DNA from: Ricordea florida
Taxonomy: Eukaryota > Cnidaria > Anthozoa > Corallimorpharia > Ricordeidae
Assembly: GCA_949710005.1 (NCBI GenBank)
Contig: OX453276.1
Span: 13,302,133 to 13,366,132, forward strand
Direction of reading: 5' to 3'
Length of the DNA: 64,000 nucleotides
The notes beneath the pieces are model-generated. The model ran no database searches. It saw only the letters and a list, made by a program, of their open reading frames with translations, and was not told the origin of the DNA. Below, piece after piece: positions 55,349 through 64,000 of the stretch. Positions within the stretch are counted from its first letter, which is position 1. Every line of letters starts with the position of its first letter. Position numbers and translations under genes: made by a program.

Positions 55349-56825
55349 CCCTTTACCCCCCAAGAGTGCCAATTGGCACTCTTTTGGTTGCTATGTTTAG
55401 ACCAATAGAATCCTTTCTTATAGTCGCCCATTTGTTGCTATGGGTTTTTGACCAATCAGAAAGAGGCTAAGAATGATGTTTGCAAAGATCGCGTGGGTCT
55501 CGTTCCATACAACATTTGTGAGAAATTTGATGTTGAAAATTTCACAATGGCTGCTCGCGTTGAGTCGGATAGTGAAGATTTCGAGGTTGAAAACGAGCAA
55601 GATAACAACGCTAGCGATTCGGGAAGCGATATTTCTGTTTCAACAGTCAACACTGAAGATCTTTCAAACTTATCGTTTTCGGAAGATGAAGATGATGGCG
55701 CTGAAGTAGGTTGGAGTCGCGATGACTCTGCAGTAAATGTTGCCGCATTCACCTACGCCACTGGAGCAACAAGTACAGTTCCAGAAGATGGCACGGCTAA
55801 AGACTTCTTCTGCCTTTTTGTTTCAGAAGAATTGTTCGAGAATATCGTCCAAGAAACGAACCGCTATGCGAGACAATGCATTGCAAGAAAACCAGACCCG
55901 AAGTGGTATGAAACGAATGTGGCAGAAATGCAAGCGTTCTTCGGTTTGCAAATCTTCTTTGGGATACATGTCTTGCCTGAAACAAGTTTGTATTGGTCCG
56001 ATGATCCAGCTCTCGGTGTTTCATTTGTAAAGCGTGTCATGGCCAGAAACAGATACGATAAACTGAATCAGTATCTGCACTTGAACAACAATGAAAATTT
56101 TGTTCCACGCAGGCAGCCAAATCACGACAAGCTCTTCAAAGTGCGTCCTTTCCTAGATGCGGTCGTGAAGAACTTACGCGAAGAGTATCACCCCAAACAG
56201 AATTTATCTGTAGATGAGGCCATGGTTGGTTTCAAGGGACAACTTTCATTGAAACAATATCTTCCCATGAAACCAGTGAAACATGGCATTAAAATTTGGG
56301 AGTGTGCCGACTCTGTATCTGTATGGAGTGCCTTCCAAATCACACCGAGAGAGATCTGTAATGGCGCGAATTTTGAAATCACCTCGGTGTTACTGTGTAG
56401 AAGTTTTGCGAGATAGCTGTGCTTTCCGTGCACAGAACATTGCTTCCATGACTTTTGTGAAGAAAAGGTATTCCAAACATGTATATTTTGTTATTTTTCC
56501 ATGACTAAGGCCTTTCATCATTGTAAATATAGTGCTGTTGTTGTTGAGAAGAACTGAACATTGGCTAAAGAATCACATGGAGACAGTTTGCATATTTTTG
56601 ACTTGTGTTTATTCAGTTAGTAATGTGAATTTTTTACATAAGATTACATAAATAAAAAGTTTATTCAATTCCTAACAAAGTTTCTTTCTATTGTGTTGTT
56701 GTGCAATGCTTAATTTTCCCTCTAGAGAGCTTTTTGTGAAGCCACCTCAAATCACTCTCATTTTGGCTAGTGGCCCTTGGGGAAGAGGAGTCATGCATCT
56801 CATTAGTCCCTTGGGGGGTAAAGGG
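55349..56825 (+). mobile_element. piggyBac element with TTAA duplication
   Basis: The ends CCCTTTACCCCCCAAG and CTTGGGGGGTAAAGGG are perfect inverted repeats flanked by TTAA (55345-55348 and 56826-56829). Next to the left end GTGCCAATTGGCAC is a further palindrome. The element is 1477 bases, shorter than an autonomous copy (usually 2-3 kb), and carries a truncated transposase. It sits between the OTU and helicase genes. Confidence 0.95.
55547..56416 (+). pseudogene. piggyBac transposase (PGBD4-type), truncated
   Basis: ATG 55547 opens an acidic Ser/Asp/Glu-rich N-terminus (residues 1-65), then the DDE_Tnp_1_7 region: DFFCLFVSEELFENIVQETN, WYETNVAEMQAFFGLQIFFG, MARNRYDKLNQYLHLNNNEN, and LSVDEAMVGFKGQLSLKQYL with the first catalytic Asp, then KHGIKIWECAD. 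The homology ends near ECADSVSVWSAFQI, so the second and third catalytic Asp regions and the C-terminal finger are gone. 290 codons remain of about 550. Related to the deleted copy at 7212-7895. Confidence 0.9.
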
Positions 56826-56829
56826 TTAA

Positions 56830-57133
56830 ATGTCCAAACCTTTTTTCTACGCTATCTACTCATTTTAAAATGATTTCAAAAAGCTTTAAAAACGCTTCTT
56901 TGATGCTTTATTGTGTGATATACATTATAGCCATTTTGATTTCAGTTGGCCCATCAAAGCATGACGTTTTCTATTTCTTTCCTGTAAAGTCCCCGGCAAG
57001 TGTGGTCTAAGTGCCGGCAATGCCCAAGAAAATCTACACTGGACACACACAATACAGCCAGTAAATTAAAGTTAAATTTAGCTATTTATTTTGACATCTT
57101 ATAAGTTAACAGAGAGTTAAATTCATATTAACA
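56830..57133. other. Spacer upstream of the Rep/helicase start
   Basis: No gene recognised. The last 100 bases are AT-rich with repeated TTAAAT words. Confidence 0.4.
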
Positions 57134-58825
57134 ATGCTTTATTCACTAGGCGAAGATTTTGAACGGAACAATGTCGTACTAGGAGACTGTGTGAGTTGTC
57201 AACTGAGGGACTTATTAATGGAAACACAACCTGGGCCAGAAGTTCACAACAATGGCATCTTAGAAGATAGTTGTCTTGTTGGCAGGGCAAGGGCAGTAGG
57301 AGTGGTCTACGAGTTTGCAAAGCCTGGTGTGGATGAAACAGAGGATGACAGAAGAAAAAGACAGCGGCGAAATCAAAGAAGAGTCACAGCTGAAGAGAGA
57401 AGGCTACGTGAAGTTGTTGGAGATCTACCACCTCCTCCACCAGCAGGGTCAAGTCAGATAGAGGATAATGCATACTCTGCCATACGTGCATTTGAGGTGG
57501 AGCAGATGACATACCAGTTTAGTTGTTGTGAAGTTTGCAACGAAAGACGATTGGAATGGAAAGGCACAGGGAATGTTTGCACTCGCTGCAGGAGAGATAA
57601 AAAGGTACCAAAAGTTTGGTCAGATGAGAACAACATGGACCCGATGTCTGTTCCTCAGGAATTGTCTGAAATGTCAGATGCAGAGCAGATGCTGATAGCA
57701 AGACTTGAACCCACTGTTCATGTGCATATGTTGAAGCATGGTGGTATTGCTTCCAAGGGACATTGTATTGCATTTCCTCAGGCTGTGCAAGAACCAGCAA
57801 CAATACTCCCCCGCTTACCAGTGGAAGTGGACATCGTATGTGTCAGGAGACAAGGAAGAGATGATACCCATAAGGATCTCCGAGTTAGAAGACACCATGT
57901 TGAAGGAGCTCTCCGCTGGCTGAAGGACAATAATCCTGCCTATGGTAACATTGAGATTGATAATGCCCGTCTAGAGAATTTACCAGAAGATGGCGAGTTG
58001 CCCAATTTAAGAACTGTTGAGTTTTTTGAAACAGAACGTGTGGATGACCAGGGTCCTGCTCCGCAGCAGTTGGATGCTGGTGAAACAGATGATGATGTCT
58101 TGACAGTTTCTGGAATTGTTCTTCCTGAACCAGGAGTGAATGTACAGGCGCATGTTGAAGCAGCCATAAATGAAGTTGTGTCTGCACAAGTACGTGTGGA
58201 ACAACCAGTGATTTCTTGGCCTACAACACCAGCATCTGAGTTCACCACTCCATATTTTTTCACTATGGCGCTTCCTTGCTTGTTTCCTTATGGAAAGGGT
58301 GATTATCACATAAACCGTTCAGTAACGTGTCCTGCACTGCATGAATGGGCAGAGCACTTGCTTTGGTATAAAGATGGAAGATTTGCTAGGCATAAAGTAT
58401 GGAAATTTGTTGTTCACAACATGATCATGAGGAAGCGTGCCCTGGAGCAGAGCAGGTTCTTTGTTGATCATCAACTTGGTGACCCACAAATAACTGTTGC
58501 AGACCTGCAAAAGCGACTAGCAAGAGGGGATACTTCATTCACCAACAAGCTGTTGTATTTTGGTGCAACTCTGCGTGGTACAGCTCAATACTGGCATCAG
58601 AGACGCAGAGAGCTTTGTGCCTTGGTGGAGTTCATGGTCAATGAGAAACGTGGACTGCCTTCATTTTTCATGACTGGAAGTTGTGCAGAGTTTTACTTTC
58701 CCCCACTAAGGAGGCTATTGGAACAGTACATCTTGCAGACGACGGGGCGATTATTGGTATCGTTACGAATTTGCCAGGTCTCGAGGTCAAATTCATTGCC
58801 ACCAGCTCAGTTGGAGAGAAGATAG
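57134..58825 (+). pseudogene. Helitron N-terminal part (Cys-rich region and Helitron_like_N)
   Basis: ATG 57134, 563 codons. Residues about 70-95 are basic and Arg/Glu-rich (RRKRQRRNQRRVTAEERR). Residues about 135-160 hold a C-x2-C...C-x2-C cluster (CCEVCNERRLEW, VCTRCRRD). VHVHMLKHGGIASKGHCIAF and CLFPYGKGDYH are boxes conserved in Helitron N-terminal domains. Near the end FFMTGSCAEFYFPPLRRLLE leads into the HUH region, which is out of frame from about 58750. An alternative short Met start upstream is not evident. Confidence 0.85.
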
Positions 58826-59567
58826 GCAGCCAGACCAGCTGTTGGACGAGGCTCGTGAGGATGGTTGTGAAGATTATGAGTATGTAGCTAGACTCAGTCA
58901 GTGGGCTGATGAAAACTTTGCCATGACATCAATGCACCCAGCTGGCAGTGATGAAGAAGGACAGCCTAGGAAAGACCTTTCGCCGCAACCTGAGGGTACG
59001 GCTGACCCAATATCAGATGATAGGGATCCCCTAGTGAAGATGCTCATGGACATCGCTGTTACTCAAGATGCAATACTGCAAGATCATTTGCTTTTAGTGA
59101 ACCGGGTTGGCCGGCACAGTTGCTCTGATTACTGCTTAAGGACCCGTCACCATCCTCAACAAGGATTGCAGCCAAGAGAACGTGTATATCGGATGGAGTT
59201 TGGAACTGAGTTTCGTCCAGGGAAGAAAGTTCGTATTGGCCCCGAAATTGTGGAAGATCATAATGGAGCACCACGTCTTGAGATGGCACGTGACCATCTG
59301 CGCATGGTTCAGCATTCTCGGTATCAGATGCAGTCTTGGAGAGCAAATGGCGATATTAGCTTGATTCTGTCCAACTCTCCTCCAGACAATGCAAGCACTG
59401 ATGATATTATTGCAATAGTTGACTATGTGTACGGTTATGCTTGCAAAGATAGTGAACCTACTGGTGCAACTGCTGATCTCTTTAAGGGCATGGTCAATAA
59501 TGTTGATACAACTGATGCGGACCAAATCAGTGGAAAGTCAATGTGTCAATGTGTGCTAAGATGCTGA
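58749..59567 (+). pseudogene. Helitron Rep (HUH) nuclease part
   Basis: The frame is open from about 58749, well upstream of its first methionine-like codon. It gives WYRYEFARSRGQIHCHQLSW, the Helitron HUH box with His-Cys-His at 58794-58802. HSCSDYCLRTRHH is the Cys/His cluster that follows. DDIIAIVDYVYGYACKDSEP holds the two tyrosines and lysine of the Rep active site (about 59410-59450). The frame shifts near 59545, and the next block (KTVGRRDISGPEASFELSGL) is read in another phase up to a TGA at 59637. Confidence 0.9.
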
Positions 59568-59662
59568 TCAAGACCGTTGGAAGACGTGATATCAGTGGAC
59601 CCGAGGCATCATTCGAGCTAAGTGGACTAGCACTTTGACGATGTAGCCGCCCTTTTACATAC

Positions 59663-60871
59663 TTGTCAATGTCAGGGTCAAGGCGACTTGAGCGGGATGG
59701 TAACACCGCAACTCGCAGCACTCCTTTGGATAAATACCTAGCACGACCACAGGACAAGCAGTGCTCTTGGTACCAGTTTGCTTGTGCAGATGGGAAAGTT
59801 CCGGTGGTTAGTGGTGCTACACATTCGGCATGGGCATTGAATGAGGATTACTGTAGAACAATGCTTTTGTTGCACTGGCCAAACTGGTTTGATATCCAGG
59901 AAGTAAAGGGAGATGCTGAATCCTGGATTGATAGGTTTAAGGATTTTGTGTTCACTAATGACTGCCCAAAATTTGTGAAGGCCCAAGTTGCACAGCGTTA
60001 TGCAGAGCATCCACTTGAACCAATATTTGAAGAAGATGAGGATGATGATGCTGTTGAAGCAGAAGAACAACCAGACTGGGTGGATGTGTATGGAGGCCAA
60101 AATCAGATATATGAGAGCGTAGAGAGGGACTTCAATTATGATGATGGTGGGAAAGAATATGATTGGAGCAGTTTCTGCATGATTCTTCCTGAGAGAAAGG
60201 ACCCCAAAAAGTGGCTACAAGAATGCATCAAAGAAAATGAAGAACAGGAAACAGAGACTGGAGAGCTTGAATTGCCAGAGGTGTCTTTGTTGTCCCTAAA
60301 TGAGAATCAGAGAGCCATTGTGAGTCTGGTGTTGCGCACCCTCTACAACTATGTTGAAGACCGGCAAGATTACCATCCTCTGCGACTTGTTGTTTCTGGC
60401 ACTGCTGGAACTGGAAAGTCCTACGTTATCAAGCGCCTTCAGAGGTTAGTGCGGCAGTTGTTCGGAGCCAATGATGCAATACAGGTGATAACCCCCAAAG
60501 GAAATGCTGCATATCTCGTTAATGGAAGAACTGCCCACAGCTTTTTTGGAATTCCAACTGGTGGAAGGTCTTGCAATGAGTTAACTGTACCTTCAGGTCT
60601 CGTGCTTGAGAAAATTCAGCAAAAGTGTGAAAACCTGAAAGTTCTGATCAGCGATGAGCGGTCAATGGGATGGATGGGACAGCATGCACGTTATGTAGTA
60701 AACAGGGGAGCCAGTGCGGACAAGCTGTGTGGAGGTATTCCTGTACTAGTGTTCATGGGAGATGATGTGCAGCTACCTCCTGTATGTGACACTCCTGTGT
60801 ACATTCCAGACTGTCGCAGTGCACCGTCTAACATGGTCGCTTGGTATGGACAAATTTGGATACTGCTGTAG
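59663..60871 (+). pseudogene. Helitron helicase, N-terminal half
   Basis: The segment opens with LSMSGSRRLERDG-type sequence, a linker with acidic runs, and then SLNENQRAIVSLVLRTLYNY. Helicase motif I is VVSGTAGTGKSYVIKRL (Walker A), motif Ia VITPKGNAAYLVNGRTAHSF, motif II LISDERSM (Walker B; the usual DExSM is DERSM) and motif III VFMGDDVQLPPV. This is the PIF1 signature. The frame is lost after NMVAWYGQIW. Confidence 0.9.
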
Positions 60872-61899
60872 AGCTGACTGAGAATGTGCAGCAAAGTGAA
60901 TCCGAACAACAGCTGAGAGATGTGTTGATGTCACTGAGAAGTTATGGTACGACAGCGCAGCAAATCCATTGGCTACAGCAGTTTCAGTGGCACATCCTCC
61001 GTGTATCGCATGGCCCAGAACTTCTTGCTAGGATGGATGAGCAAGGTCTTTATGTGTTTCCTACACATCATCTGGAATGGGAACGTAATAAAGCTAAGTT
61101 ATTGGAGTGCAACAAACAGCCAAACCATCCAGTAGCAAAGATCAAGGCGGTTAACAATGGCAGACATGCACAAAAGGCTGACAGTAATAAAGCAGGAGGA
61201 TTGTTACCTCTACTATATCTTTGCCGGGACAGCAAAGTTATGTTGGTAGTAAACTTAAAGGCTGATTGGGGTTTGTACAATGGAGCTGTTGGCACAGTTG
61301 TTGACATTGTGTACAAACAAGGCTGTAGACCTACTGATGATTCTATACCGCTACCTGATGTTGTGTTTGTACGATTTCCAGGTTACAAGGGTCCACCTTA
61401 CATGGATGAAGATCCGAGCCTTATGCCAATTGTACCTGTAAGTCGGTCCACTGACTGTACATGTCGATGCAAGCGTCTCCAGGTTCCATTAAGGCTGTCA
61501 TGGGGAACTACAATCCACAAGTGCCAAGGGATGACTGTAGGCACTGGCAAGGCATTTAGGTATGTTGTGATTCACCCTAGAAAGCATGACTTTGAAGCAA
61601 AGAATCCAGGAGCTCTCTTTGTGGCATTGTCAAGAGCGAAATCAGCAGGTGGACAAGGCATAGATCCTGACTTTGCATTTCATGAAGACATTCTCATAAA
61701 TAATGACAGATTCAGGCCTGTCACCACTCCAACTACCCGGGCAAGAGCAGTGGAAATGGAACGACTGCATGTGTTAGCAACTCAGTGTCAGCAAAGAGAG
61801 GACTTGGCACCAGCTTATTTGGAGGATACTTTTTCTCAACTGGTGTATCTCTTGAGATTGTATTTGAGTGATATTTCTTACGTCTACAGCATGCTTTAA
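60841..61899 (+). pseudogene. Helitron helicase, C-terminal half
   Basis: The segment overlaps the preceding frame in another phase. LDTAVELTENVQQ is the block after motif III. VPLRLSWGTTIHKCQGMTVG is motif V and NPGALFVALSRAKSAGG motif VI. The final 60 codons (TTRARAVEMERLHVLATQCQ) are duplicated, diverged, at 62119-62270. Confidence 0.9.
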
Positions 61900-61919
61900 T
61901 TAGCTTATATGGCCGTTGA

Positions 61920-62700
61920 CCTCTGGTCATTCTGTGGTTATTCTGCATTCAGGCTTGGTGGCTGAGGGCCTGTTTGGCCATGCATAGCAAATAAAATAGT
62001 AGTTATGCTGTAATCAGCCTCTGTCGCTGAGGGCTTGTGTGGCCATGCATAACAAATAAAAGGTCCGTTATGCTGTAATCAGCCTTGGTGGCTGAGACAT
62101 TCGTATGACAGATCCAAGCGTGTGGACACTCCAACCACCCAGATTAGAGCAGTGGAAATGGAAAGATTGCATGTCTTGGCCAGCCAGTGTCAACAGCAGT
62201 AGGATTTAGCACCAGCATATCATGACGAAACCTTTCTCAGACTGGTAGAGCGGTCTCAGTCGCGAGGCTGTAATTGAACCACATCTCAAACAGTAATTTG
62301 TATTATTGATTGTGCACCACCTAGTACCTGTAAGGTATAGTCAACCTATAATGTAACTAATTTTGTAGCAGCTTGTTAAGCTTATAACAGCACATTATAT
62401 TCCTAATACTTATGCTGTAATAATCTTGTGTGGTCAAGGGCCTGTGCAAGGCCATTCACGGCAGAAGCAGAGTTACACTGTAATCAGCCTGAGTGGTTAA
62501 GGACCTCTGTGGTCATGAATAACAAAAAAAGGTTATGCTGTAATCAACCTGGGTGGTTGAGGACCTGTGTGGTCATGCATAACACAAAACAGGATGGTTA
62601 TGCTGTAATCAGCCTGAGTAGCTGAAAGCCTGTGTGGCCATGCATAACAAATGAAAGGATTGTTTTGTTCCAATCACCTTATGTGGCTGAGGTCCTGTTT
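61920..62700. repeat. Tandem array downstream of the helicase, including a helicase-tail copy
   Basis: Units of roughly 65-75 bases with the phrase GGCCATGCATAACAAATAAA and TTATGCTGTAATCAGCCT recur at about 61970, 62045, 62460, 62540, 62610 and 62640. Between them, 62119-62270 is a diverged copy of the helicase 3' end (61720-61840). Likely part of the Helitron 3' region. Confidence 0.75.
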
Positions 62701-64000
62701 GATGATTGACATCAAATGAAAGGTAGTGAAAGTGCAGTCTCTGTCAGTATGTGCGAGGTCACTTGGTCATTGCCCGGCTACAAGGAGTGAAGGTGGTGCC
62801 TTCATGAAACCTCCGCCTTTTGAGCGGCTAATACACGGTGAGGTCTGGAATGAGATCTTCAAAAATGCTGTGGGGGACTGGGAAACCATAGTAATGTGTG
62901 ATGTCATCTATGTTTGTGGCATCAACCACACAGCCTTGTCATCTTCATGAAGTACATGTACAGCAGCGATACAGTAGAACCTTGATTATATACCTAGTTT
63001 CATATCATGCCAGGCATAATTCTGTTGAAATAGCTGACCATTTGTTTTTTTTTTCTATAAATCTTGACATTCCATCAGTATATATCATAAGAAACACAAA
63101 CATTACTTGACCTCTTTGGATACTAATCTCCTCTTACGGTTCCAATAGTATCTCTTACTAGTTCACTACCTTCACTCCTGATAGATATACCTGCACTTGA
63201 AGATAAAATTTGTATTCCCATGTGTCCATGTTATGCCCCCTATATATTTTTTGTTTTCCGTAAAGATTTTCAAAATGAAATTGATGATGTCTTAAGTTTG
63301 AAAAAAGCATTATCCTGGGAGAGGAGAAAGCTTTATCCTAAAATCTCTGACTGGTGCATGATCACTGGTGATCAACTCTCAGTTACAACCACTAAATTGA
63401 ATTAAACAGCTGGTTGCTTTCAAGATATTCAACAATGTTAGAATTGTTAATATTTTTGGGTTTTGACTGTAGCTGATACTAGAAGCTGTTGTTTATTCGT
63501 TTATGGAAATTGAAGTTTAAGAAACTGTTCAATATTTTTGGAAATTACACTCTGCTTATTCTTTGAACAAAAGGAAAATTACAAATTTTATTATAAAACT
63601 GCATTACGTTAAAATAACTTGTACTCCACAAAACAACCTCAAAGATATTTGTACTGAGCGGTAACCCTTAATATGCTAAACTTACTGAAAAAAACACGAT
63701 TTTTTAACCATTAAATTTCTCTAAACTTTGCCAGAAATGCGCTTTCTTACATTGCATTAAGATTTTGAGGAAGATTACATGTAAAAATGTACAATATTTT
63801 ACTTTGGCGCATGCACATAAGCCAAAATTTGCACTTTTGTTTTTTGCTGAACTGTTCCGATTTTCTTCCTCGCTGCGTTGCTTTTCGTTTTTCTACGCTT
63901 TCTTATTCTCTCTACCTTCTACACTGTACATCCTTTCTTTTGACCTGAAAAGTTTCAATCTTAAGCTATGAAAAGTTGTGGAAAAGACACCATGATCAAG
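62701..64000. other. No gene recognised
   Basis: Short frames only, including 62726-62950 and 63220-63405 on plus, without motifs. A Helitron 3' hairpin with CTRR end was looked for but not convincingly found. Confidence 0.4.

Larger units (their letters stand above)
57134..61899 (+). pseudogene. Helitron Rep/PIF1-helicase gene, frameshifted
   Basis: Four consecutive plus-strand frames make one Helitron RepHel protein of about 1570 residues. The order is Cys-rich N-terminal region, Helitron_like_N domain, HUH nuclease, paired tyrosines, linker, and PIF1/RecD-type SF1 helicase with motifs I, II, III, V and VI. Rep nicks and joins single strands during rolling-circle transposition; the helicase unwinds. 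Frames change near 58750, 59545, 59628 (also a TGA) and 60830. All motifs are otherwise preserved, so the copy is young or the shifts are sequencing indels. No intron is needed. Confidence 0.9.

Noticed and set aside
55797-56433. Minus-strand frames under the piggyBac transposase
   Set aside because: Antisense shadows of a well-supported transposase frame.

Overview
This is eukaryotic nuclear DNA, most likely from a cnidarian (a stony coral or sea anemone fits best). Genes are split by introns with GT-AG borders, AT-rich spacer is extensive, and almost every recognisable protein belongs to an animal transposon family. Several degenerate DDE-like gene families here resemble, as far as I recall, repeated gene families of Cnidaria. 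There is no bacterial-style operon, rRNA, tRNA or CRISPR array that I can support. The species call is an inference; no search was possible.

Layout. 0-5 kb: Tc1/mariner debris, with a TA-flanked non-autonomous Tc1/mariner element (1873-3821) built from palindromic ATATCG words and a ~46 bp minisatellite. 5.3 kb: a tyrosine-recombinase fragment. 6.8-8.35 kb: a TTAA-flanked, internally deleted piggyBac element. 9.0-13.4 kb, minus strand: a multi-exon EnSpm/CACTA (Tnp2) transposase with one frameshift. 17.3-18.5 kb: a pogo-like element with repeated terminal 13-mers. 19.4-22.5 kb, minus: a decayed non-LTR retrotransposon (endonuclease plus reverse transcriptase, 3' tetranucleotide tail).

22.6-30.3 kb: a CPKH-type gene fragment, then two copies of an unclassified module. 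In each copy a short plus-strand gene (23526, 27429) converges on a minus-strand DDE-like gene (24.5-26 kb, 28.1-29.9 kb). 31.2-35.9 kb: a plus-strand chromodomain gene. Its first intron is only about 109 bp once a 3.67 kb CACTA-type element (CACTATGAAC ends, AAG duplication, arrays of TTCATGGG words) is removed. That element carries two divergent first exons 135 bp apart. 36.1-43.7 kb, minus: two further degenerate DDE-like genes. One is a spliced gene ending in a continuous 817-codon reading frame with a visible D-D-E pattern.

44-51 kb: a plus-strand exon with RTEEER-type tandem repeats, a 520 bp inverted-repeat element, an inverted pair of TTAAGGTATTCC ends 5.5 kb apart, a 3.1 kb element with CCCTTGCGAAATG ends and GGAATTCC palindrome arrays, and a Penelope-like remnant. 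51.7-62.3 kb, plus: an OTU-protease gene followed by a Helitron Rep/PIF1-helicase gene (HUH motif, paired tyrosines, helicase motifs) broken by several frameshifts. Between them sit a 689 bp TTAA palindrome and a 1477 bp TTAA-flanked piggyBac element. The helicase 3' end is partly copied into a tandem array at 61.9-62.7 kb.

The window is a transposon graveyard with nested insertions. The most intact host-like gene is the chromodomain gene. The least explained material is the family of related DDE-like genes and the non-autonomous elements whose ends are long arrays of short palindromes. Coordinates were read by eye and may be off by one or two bases in homopolymer-rich lines.
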